DNA from: Sphingomonas yabuuchiae
GTDB lineage: Bacteria; Pseudomonadota; Alphaproteobacteria; Sphingomonadales; Sphingomonadaceae
Length of the DNA: 42,150 nucleotides
Reading direction: 5' to 3'
Assembly: GCF_001477495.1 (NCBI RefSeq)
Contig: NZ_LDTF01000016.1
Location: 1 to 42,150, forward strand
Shown here: positions 36,824 through 42,150 of the stretch, piece by piece
Layout of the letters: every line of letters starts with the position of its first letter
Numbering within the stretch: the stretch's first letter is position 1
Made by a program: the position numbers and the translations under genes
The notes under the pieces: generated by a model
What the model was told of the DNA's origin: nothing
The model's input: the letters and a program-made list of their open reading frames with translations, nothing else
Database searches by the model: none

Positions 36824-39302
36824 CCGTCCGGCTGGCGCGGCGGCCATCGGGGGTGCGGGTGCGAAGCTCGACTGCCCCCGTCACCGCCACCGGCCCGGTA
36901 TAGCGGGTCCAGGCGGAGCCGCCGCTGCGATACTCGATCGGCGTTCCGGCGAACTCGGTGTTCGCCTCCAGCCTGCCGCCCACGATCCGCGCCCCCGGTG
37001 GCGCAAGGCGATAGGTCACGCCCGCCCGATCGAGCAGCCGCATCTGCGCGCCCATCCGGCCTGCGAAATCCTGCCACCCGGCCGACAGCTTCGTCCGGTC
37101 GACACGGGGATCGTTCGGCTGATAGCCGGTGCCCGCGACATAGGCGGGCTCCCAGTTCGGCTTGCTCCACGCCCGCTCGGCCAGCGCCAGCAGGCGGGGG
37201 AAGAGCATGTAATCCACCTGGCTGTCGCGGCGCACCGTCTCGCTCCACAACTGCGCCTGTATTCCGGCGATGCCGCGGCCCGGCTGGAGCGGCACGGTGT
37301 CGGCAATGGCCTTGGGCTGGGCGAGGATATTGGGGATCAGCGCGGCGTTCGCGGCCAAATTGCCCGGCATGAAGCCAAACACCTGGAAGCTATCCACCCC
37401 GCGCGAGGCCCAGTCATAGCCGGTCTCGTTGGGATCGGCGGCATAGGGCATGTCGAAATAGCCGAGATCGGGGATCGACAACACGGTCTTCCACCCGCGA
37501 TTGGCTTGGCCATGCGCCTCGGCGACGCCGCCCGCGTGCAGCTTGCTCCAGATGTTGGTCTGGACCTTGGGTGGCATCTTGGCCGGGTCGGTATGAGCCA
37601 GGCCGTCGCTCCATCCGGCGACCGCGATGCCGCGCTTGGCGAGGTCGGCGGAAATCCGTTCGATGAAATAAGCCCCCAGCTGCTTGGGCTGCAGGCCCGT
37701 CTTGCCCATCATCACCTTGCAGGCGGGCGATTCGACCCAGGCGCCTGCCGTCTCGTCCGCGCCGATATGATAGGTCGTCAACGGTACCCCCGCCGCCTTG
37801 TGCAGCCCGGCAATGGCGTCGATCACCGTGTCGATGAAGCGATAGGTGCTGGGGATACAGACGTTCAGCGTGTTGTCGTCATAATGTTGGACGCTGGAAT
37901 AGCGGGTGGTGTCGCCCGGCTCGACCAGCCGGAAACGCTCGGCCCCCGCCGTGTCGCCCTTGGCCATCAACCGCTGATAGCGCACCTCCATCGATCGGAT
38001 GGCCGCGCGCGAATGGCCGGGCATGTCGAAGGACGGAATGACATCGATCTGGCGCGCGGCGGCGGCACGCAGGATGTCGGTATAGTCGGCGGCGGTCAGA
38101 TAGCCGTTGGTGGCCGCATCCCTGGCGGGGTCTGCCCCCAATTGCGGCGACAGGCAGGTCTTCTCGGACAGGTCGGTGCAGCGATAGGCCCCGATCTCGG
38201 TGAGTTCGGGCAAGCCAGCGATCTGCAACCGCCAGCCCTCGTCATCGCCCAGATGCAAGTGCAGCGTGTTCAGCTTGTACACCGCCATCTGCTCGATCAG
38301 CTTCAATATCTCGGCCTTGCTGTGGAAGTTGCGCGCGAGATCGATGTGCAGCCCGCGAAAGCCGTAGCGTGGCGCATCCTCCACGATCAGCGGGCGAAGC
38401 GTCGCCCCCTCCGCCGCCAGCTGCTGCGCCAGCGAGCGAAGCGCATAGGAGGCCCCCGCCGCATCCGCCGCCGCGACGGTTACGCCACCCTGCCCGATGC
38501 TCAGGCGATAGCCCTCAGGTGCGATCCCCGCCTGCTTGCGGATCGTCAGCGGAACCGTCCCCATCGGCAATCCGGCCAGCGCGGGCGCGATGGCGGCGCG
38601 GGTGAAGCCTTGCGTCGTGACGCGCATTCCCTTGGACAGATCGACCGGCGCACCGGCAGGGCGCTCTGCCTTTGCAGGTCGGGGCAGGATTGCGACATCG
38701 ACCGGCGTCGCGCCCCCCCGCTCGGCATAGAGCGCAAAGGCGCGCTCGGGCGTGCGCCAGACAGTCTGGTCGTCGGGGGCGCTGCGGGCGAGCGCGGCTT
38801 CGTCGGTCATCGGTGCGACGAAGGGCAGCGTCTCCAGCCCGGTCTCGGCGTCGGTCCCCGTCCGGGTCGCGGCGATCACGCGCGGGGTAAGGCCCTCGAC
38901 CGCCAGCATCGCGTTGGGCATCATGTGATTGCGCGAAAAGAACGCACCCAGGCCGGTCAGCTTCACATGATAGGTCTGGCCCGGCTTCAACTGCTGGCCG
39001 GGCTTCAGTGTCAGGACGTTCAGATCGCCATTGATCGTGCGATTGTCGAAAATGTCGCTGTCGATCTTCAGCACCGGGTTGACCAGGCTGTAGCGAATCT
39101 CGACCGGCAGGCTCGGCGCGCCTTCGGGCACCGCGATGGCGATATCCGCCTCGAAACAGCGCGGCGTGCCGGTCGGGCAGGATACGGGACGATTGGTCAG
39201 GATGGTATAGCGATAGCCGAGCGTCGCCGCGAGCCGGTCGAGATCGGCCTGCGCGCTCGGCGCCGCTGCCAGGATCGCGGCCGAAGCCCATAATGTCATC
39301 AT
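36807..39302 (-). CDS. GH20 beta-N-acetylhexosaminidase (chitobiase type)
   Basis: An 831-residue exported enzyme that releases terminal GlcNAc from chito-oligosaccharides or glycans. A short signal-like N-terminus (LWASAAILAAAPSAQA) leads into the carbohydrate-binding CHB_HEX-type domain (VEIRYSLVNPVLKIDSDIFDNRTINGDLNVL). A GH20b domain follows (about residues 215-310), then the catalytic barrel: RGLHIDLARNFHSK, YKLNTLHLHLGDDEGWRL, SFDMPGHSRAAI, and HIGADET with the catalytic Asp-Glu at about residues 515-516. The C-terminal domain ends at 36807. Length and order match bacterial chitobiases. Paired with the convergent GH84 gene it suggests use of GlcNAc polymers. Confidence 0.92.
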   Translation of the reverse strand: MMTLWASAAILAAAPSAQADLDRLAATLGYRYTILTNRPVSCPTGTPRCFEADIAIAVPEGAPSLPVEIRYSLVNPVLKIDSDIFDNRTINGDLNVLTLKPGQQLKPGQTYHVKLTGLGAFFSRNHMMPNAMLAVEGLTPRVIAATRTGTDAETGLETLPFVAPMTDEAALARSAPDDQTVWRTPERAFALYAERGGATPVDVAILPRPAKAERPAGAPVDLSKGMRVTTQGFTRAAIAPALAGLPMGTVPLTIRKQAGIAPEGYRLSIGQGGVTVAAADAAGASYALRSLAQQLAAEGATLRPLIVEDAPRYGFRGLHIDLARNFHSKAEILKLIEQMAVYKLNTLHLHLGDDEGWRLQIAGLPELTEIGAYRCTDLSEKTCLSPQLGADPARDAATNGYLTAADYTDILRAAAARQIDVIPSFDMPGHSRAAIRSMEVRYQRLMAKGDTAGAERFRLVEPGDTTRYSSVQHYDDNTLNVCIPSTYRFIDTVIDAIAGLHKAAGVPLTTYHIGADETAGAWVESPACKVMMGKTGLQPKQLGAYFIERISADLAKRGIAVAGWSDGLAHTDPAKMPPKVQTNIWSKLHAGGVAEAHGQANRGWKTVLSIPDLGYFDMPYAADPNETGYDWASRGVDSFQVFGFMPGNLAANAALIPNILAQPKAIADTVPLQPGRGIAGIQAQLWSETVRRDSQVDYMLFPRLLALAERAWSKPNWEPAYVAGTGYQPNDPRVDRTKLSAGWQDFAGRMGAQMRLLDRAGVTYRLAPPGARIVGGRLEANTEFAGTPIEYRSGGSAWTRYTGPVAVTGAVELRTRTPDGRRASRTVTVSP

Positions 39303-39356
39303 GTTCTGCCCGTCCCGCTACGCCGTACTGGTATTACATTGGATCATGACCATGAT

Positions 39357-39496
39357 ATTCCTCCCCTTGCAAGGGGAGGTGGCAGGCCGAGGGCCTGACG
39401 GAGGGGTGTCCCGCTCGGCGAGTTTGGCCTACCCTTCCCACGGGTGACACCCCTCCACCAGCTTCGCTGGTCCCCCTCCCCTTGCAGGGGAGGAAT
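39357..39496. repeat. Family 1 palindromic intergenic element
   Basis: Starts ATTCCTCCCC and ends GGGGAGGAAT, with near-palindromic ends that are inverted copies of each other. The interior shares GGTGGCAGGCCGA, GACGGAGGGGTGT, ACACCCCTCCACCA and TGGTCCCCCTCCCC with the element at 27085-27198, but its centre (about 39410-39440) differs. Unlike other copies it lies between divergent genes, so transcripts of rnr or the GH20 gene may start near or within it. Confidence 0.85.
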
Positions 39497-39543
39497 AGAC
39501 GTCCGGGGGTGACGCCGCCGCCCCTACCCCCTATCTCAAGCCC

Positions 39544-41742
39544 ATGAAAAAACCCAAGCCGGGTCTGCCGACCCGTGAGCAAATCCTCGCCTTCATCGAA
39601 CAGTCGGACCAGCCCGCTGGCAAGCGCGAGATCGCGCGGGCTTTCGGTCTCTCCGCGCAGGAGAAGATCGGGCTGAAGGCGCTGCTCAAGGATATGGCCG
39701 ATGAAGGGCTGATCGACAGCGCGCCCGGCCGCGCCTTTCACAAGATGGGCGGCCTGCCCAAGGTGACGGTGCTGCGCGTCGTCGATGTCGATGACGGCGG
39801 CAATGTCTGGGGCCAGCCCGAACGCTGGGAAGCGGACGGCGTGCCCATCCCCCGGCTGCGCATCCGCGAGCGCAAGCGCGGGAGCCTCGGTATCGGCCAG
39901 CGGGTGCTGGCGCGCACCGAGGAAGCGGGCGGCGGCTGGATCGCGCATGTCATGAAGACGATCGCGCCCGCCTCCGAACAGGTGCTGGGCGTGCTGCGCG
40001 AGGAGGCGGGGCGTTTCTGGTTGACCAGCGTCGACAAGAAGGACCGGCGCGAGATGATGGTGTCGGACACCGGCGGCGCCGAAGCGGGCGACCTGGTGCT
40101 GGCCGAAAAGGCGGGCCGCCCGCCGCGCATCACCGCGCGTGTGGTCGAGCGGCTGGGCGATCCCTTCGCCCCGCGCAGCTTCTCGCTGATCGCGATCCAC
40201 AAGTTCGAGATTCCGGATCGCTTCCAGCCCGAAACGCTGGAAGAGGCCGCGCGCGTCGCGCGCCAGCCTTTGGGCGACGACCGCGAGGATTTGCGCGACC
40301 TGCCCATCGTCGCGATCGATCCCGTCGACGCACGCGACCATGACGACGCGGTCTGGGCCGCGCCCGACGACGATCCCGCCAATCCCGAAGGCTGGCGCGC
40401 CATCGTCGCCATTGCGGACGTCAGCTTCTATGTCCGCCCCGGTTCGGCCATCGACAAGGATGCGCGGCGGCGGGGCAATTCGGTCTATTTCCCCGACCGG
40501 GTGGTGCCGATGCTGCCCGAAATCCTGTCGGCCGATGTCTGTTCGTTGAAGGAGGGCGAGGACCGCGCCGCGCTCGCCTGCCACCTCCAGTTGACGAAGG
40601 ATGGCAAGCTCAAGTCTTTCCGCTTCACCCGCGCGGTCGTGCGGCTGGCGGCGAATATTGCCTATGAGGATGCGCAGGCCGCGATCGATGGCGAGTTGTC
40701 GCACCCGCTGACAGAGACGGCGCTGCGCCCGCTCTGGGACTGTTGGGCAGCACTGGCCAAGGCGCGCGACGATCGCGAGCCGCTCGACCTCGACCTGCCC
40801 GAACGGCGGGTGGTGCTCGACCAGAATGGCCGCATCCTGTCGGTCGCGCCGCGCGCGCGGCTGGATGCGCACCGGCTAATCGAGGATTACATGATCGCCG
40901 CCAACGTCGCCGCCGCCAAGGCGCTGGAGGCGAAGAAGGCCCCGGTCATGTACCGCGTCCATGAGGTGCCCAGCCGCACCAAGCTGGTCGCGCTGAAGGA
41001 ATATCTCGAAACCTTCGACATCCCCTTCGCCATGGGCCAGGTGATCCGCCCGGCGACCTTCAACCGGATCATCGACAAGATCGGTGATGCCGATTTCAAG
41101 CCGCAGGTGATGGAGCAGATCCTGCGCTCGCAGACCCAGGCCTATTATGCGCCGGTCAACCAGGGGCATTTCGGCCTGTCGCTAGGCTCCTACGCCCATT
41201 TCACCTCGCCGATCCGGCGCTATGCCGACCTCGTCGTCCACCGCGCGCTGGTCGGGGCGTACAAGCTGGGTGACGGAGGCCTGCTGCCCGAGGGCGAAGA
41301 GATGGAGCGGCTGGGCACGTCGATCAGCCAATATGAGCGCCGCGCGATGGAGGCGGAGCGCGAGACGATCGATCGTTACGTCGCGGCCTATCTGTCCGAG
41401 CATGTCGGCCAGGTGGTCGAGACGCGGATCACCGGCGTCACCAATTTCGGCTTCTTCGCCACCGTCGACGGGGTGGGCGGTGATGGGCTGATGCCGATCC
41501 GCGATCTGGGCGGCGACTATTTCCACTATGACGAGTCGTCGCAGCAATTGCTCGGCGAGAAGACGCGCGAAATCTACAAGCTGGGCCAGCGCCTGCCGCT
41601 GCGCCTCGCCGAGGCGAACCCGGTATCGGGCGCGCTGCGCTTCGAACTGCCCGACGGCAAGGGTGCGGCTCCGGAGCCGCGCCGGGTGCTGAAACGGCGC
41701 GGACGGCCGGCGAACATCCGCCACAACGGCAAACGACGTTAA
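39544..41742 (+). CDS. rnr: Ribonuclease R
   Basis: Processive 3'-5' exoribonuclease of the RNase II/R family, 732 residues, which degrades structured RNA. An N-terminal helix-turn-helix-like region (TREQILAFIEQSDQPAGKREIARAFGL) and cold-shock domains precede the RNB catalytic domain, whose metal-binding motif IVAIDPVDARDHDDAVWA is at about residues 256-273. Later motifs include HFTSPIRRYADLVVHRAL, and an S1 domain (VETRITGVTNFGFFATVDGVGGDGLMPI) lies near the C-terminus, with a basic tail (KRRGRPANIRHNGKRR). The ribosome-binding site is weak. A truncated family 1 repeat and an insertion sequence follow. Confidence 0.95.
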   Translation: MKKPKPGLPTREQILAFIEQSDQPAGKREIARAFGLSAQEKIGLKALLKDMADEGLIDSAPGRAFHKMGGLPKVTVLRVVDVDDGGNVWGQPERWEADGVPIPRLRIRERKRGSLGIGQRVLARTEEAGGGWIAHVMKTIAPASEQVLGVLREEAGRFWLTSVDKKDRREMMVSDTGGAEAGDLVLAEKAGRPPRITARVVERLGDPFAPRSFSLIAIHKFEIPDRFQPETLEEAARVARQPLGDDREDLRDLPIVAIDPVDARDHDDAVWAAPDDDPANPEGWRAIVAIADVSFYVRPGSAIDKDARRRGNSVYFPDRVVPMLPEILSADVCSLKEGEDRAALACHLQLTKDGKLKSFRFTRAVVRLAANIAYEDAQAAIDGELSHPLTETALRPLWDCWAALAKARDDREPLDLDLPERRVVLDQNGRILSVAPRARLDAHRLIEDYMIAANVAAAKALEAKKAPVMYRVHEVPSRTKLVALKEYLETFDIPFAMGQVIRPATFNRIIDKIGDADFKPQVMEQILRSQTQAYYAPVNQGHFGLSLGSYAHFTSPIRRYADLVVHRALVGAYKLGDGGLLPEGEEMERLGTSISQYERRAMEAERETIDRYVAAYLSEHVGQVVETRITGVTNFGFFATVDGVGGDGLMPIRDLGGDYFHYDESSQQLLGEKTREIYKLGQRLPLRLAEANPVSGALRFELPDGKGAAPEPRRVLKRRGRPANIRHNGKRR

Positions 41743-41747
41743 TTCAT

Positions 41748-41764
41748 TCCTCCCCTGTAAGGGG
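41748..41764. repeat. Family 1 palindromic element, truncated by an insertion sequence
   Basis: CCTCCCCTGTAAGGGG matches the left end of the elements at 27085 and 39357, whose copies continue AGGTGGCAGG. Here the match stops at 41764 and unrelated sequence begins, consistent with insertion of the IS element at this point. Confidence 0.6.
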
Positions 41765-42150
41765 ATTATTGCAAAAAACCTGCGCGGGTGATTCATTATC
41801 GCGAGCTGGTGGGGGGCGTTAGCGATGGATCAGGGTTGCCTGGTGGATGGGCTGGTGTCGCCGCGTCTGGGTCGCAATGTCCGGCTGGAGCGGTTGGCGC
41901 GGGAAGTGGACTGGGCCGATCTGGGGTCGCTGTTGTCGCCGCTGCGTGCCGAGCGGGGCGGTCGCCCGCCCTATGATGCGCTGCTGATGGTCAAGGCGTT
42001 GGTGTTGCAGCGTATCTATGCGCTGTCGGACCATGGGCTGGAGGAAGCGCTGGACGACCGGGTGTCGTTTCCCCGCTCTGGCCGGCTGTCGCAGGAGAAT
42101 ACGCCGGTCGACACACGCACAGTCTGCCGGTTTCGAAAACGGCAACTGGG
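41765..42150 (+). mobile_element. Left end of an IS5-like insertion sequence (cut by the window edge)
   Basis: Non-coding bases from about 41765 (ATTATTGCAAAAAAC, a plausible terminal repeat start) lead to a transposase gene at 41825. The right end is outside the window, so the terminal inverted repeats and target duplication cannot be confirmed. The left boundary is inferred from the point where the family 1 repeat match breaks. Confidence 0.7.
41825..42150 (+). CDS. IS5-family transposase, N-terminal part
   Basis: The first 108 or so codons of a transposase, beginning MDQGCLVDGLVSPRLG. The segment GGRPPYDALLMVKALVLQRIYALSDHGLEEALDDRVSF is the conserved N-terminal (DUF772-like) domain of IS5-group transposases. 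It is followed by TPVDTRTVCRFRKRQL, which fits the usual PDxTTxxRFR motif. No stop codon occurs before the window end, so the gene is open as far as can be seen. The DDE catalytic residues lie beyond the edge. Whether it is complete is unknown. Confidence 0.8.
   Translation, partial: MDQGCLVDGLVSPRLGRNVRLERLAREVDWADLGSLLSPLRAERGGRPPYDALLMVKALVLQRIYALSDHGLEEALDDRVSFPRSGRLSQENTPVDTRTVCRFRKRQL

Noticed and set aside
41788..41976. 62-codon frame at the start of the insertion sequence
   Set aside because: It overlaps the transposase in another frame, has Gly/Ser-rich random composition and ends early. The 41825 frame has the conserved transposase domain.

Overview
The window reads as a chromosomal segment of a GC-rich alphaproteobacterium, most likely a sphingomonad (Sphingomonas or a close relative). 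This rests on protein character and context, not on a marker gene. The indicators are an exosortase-A-type glycosyltransferase and O-glycosylation-ligase pair, a type A PutA without the ribbon-helix-helix domain, a NodT-type RND efflux operon, polyhydroxyalkanoate phasin and depolymerase genes, and GC-rich palindromic repeats between genes. No rRNA or tRNA gene was seen.

Layout. Positions 48-7124 (minus strand) hold a pentose-phosphate block, rpiA, tkt, tal and gnd, followed by two HAD-IIB phosphatase/mutase-like genes and a heme oxygenase. Many of these genes overlap by 1-4 bases, and a strong hairpin separates tal from gnd. Positions 7341-13409 (plus) hold a complete tripartite RND pump. 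Its outer-membrane channel has an unusual Gly/Thr-rich loop of about 65 residues. Positions 13467-16224 (minus) hold a phasin and a compact set of poorly characterised genes, including a LuxR-type DNA-binding protein with a C-terminal membrane anchor. Then come aconitase acnA (plus) and a classic terminator. Positions 19551-23159 hold an exosortase-associated glycosyltransferase with a membrane protein (minus), diverging from a small ORF carrying a 24-bp in-frame tandem repeat and a Wzy-like ligase (plus). Then follow a secreted beta-helix protein, a DJ-1/PfpI protein, topoisomerase IB, an MscS channel, putA, a pyridoxamine-oxidase-like stress protein, PHA depolymerase, an ABC exporter, GH84 and GH20 hexosaminidases, RNase R, and the left end of an IS5-like insertion sequence cut by the window edge.

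The most interesting signal is at 30325-30628, between putA and the stress-protein gene. A 29-codon hydrophobic ORF on the minus strand (30460-30549) has a good ribosome-binding site. A convergent plus-strand promoter (TTGAAA-N17-TATATG) would start a short RNA near 30360. The 5' end of that RNA repeats, in two 9-base blocks, the complement of the small ORF's ribosome-binding site and start codon. The two transcripts converge on two hairpins that share the stem core GAGCCCC and the loop motif GCTGCTAC. This is the architecture of a par/Fst-type type I toxin-antitoxin locus, and I know of no such locus described from sphingomonads.

Two families of palindromic intergenic repeats recur. Family 1 has CCTCCCC/GGGGAGG ends and occurs near 8, 3135, 19401, 27085, 39357 and 41748. 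Family 2 has GCCTTCGACTTCGCTCA arms and occurs near 31273 and 34684. The last family 1 copy is interrupted by the insertion sequence.
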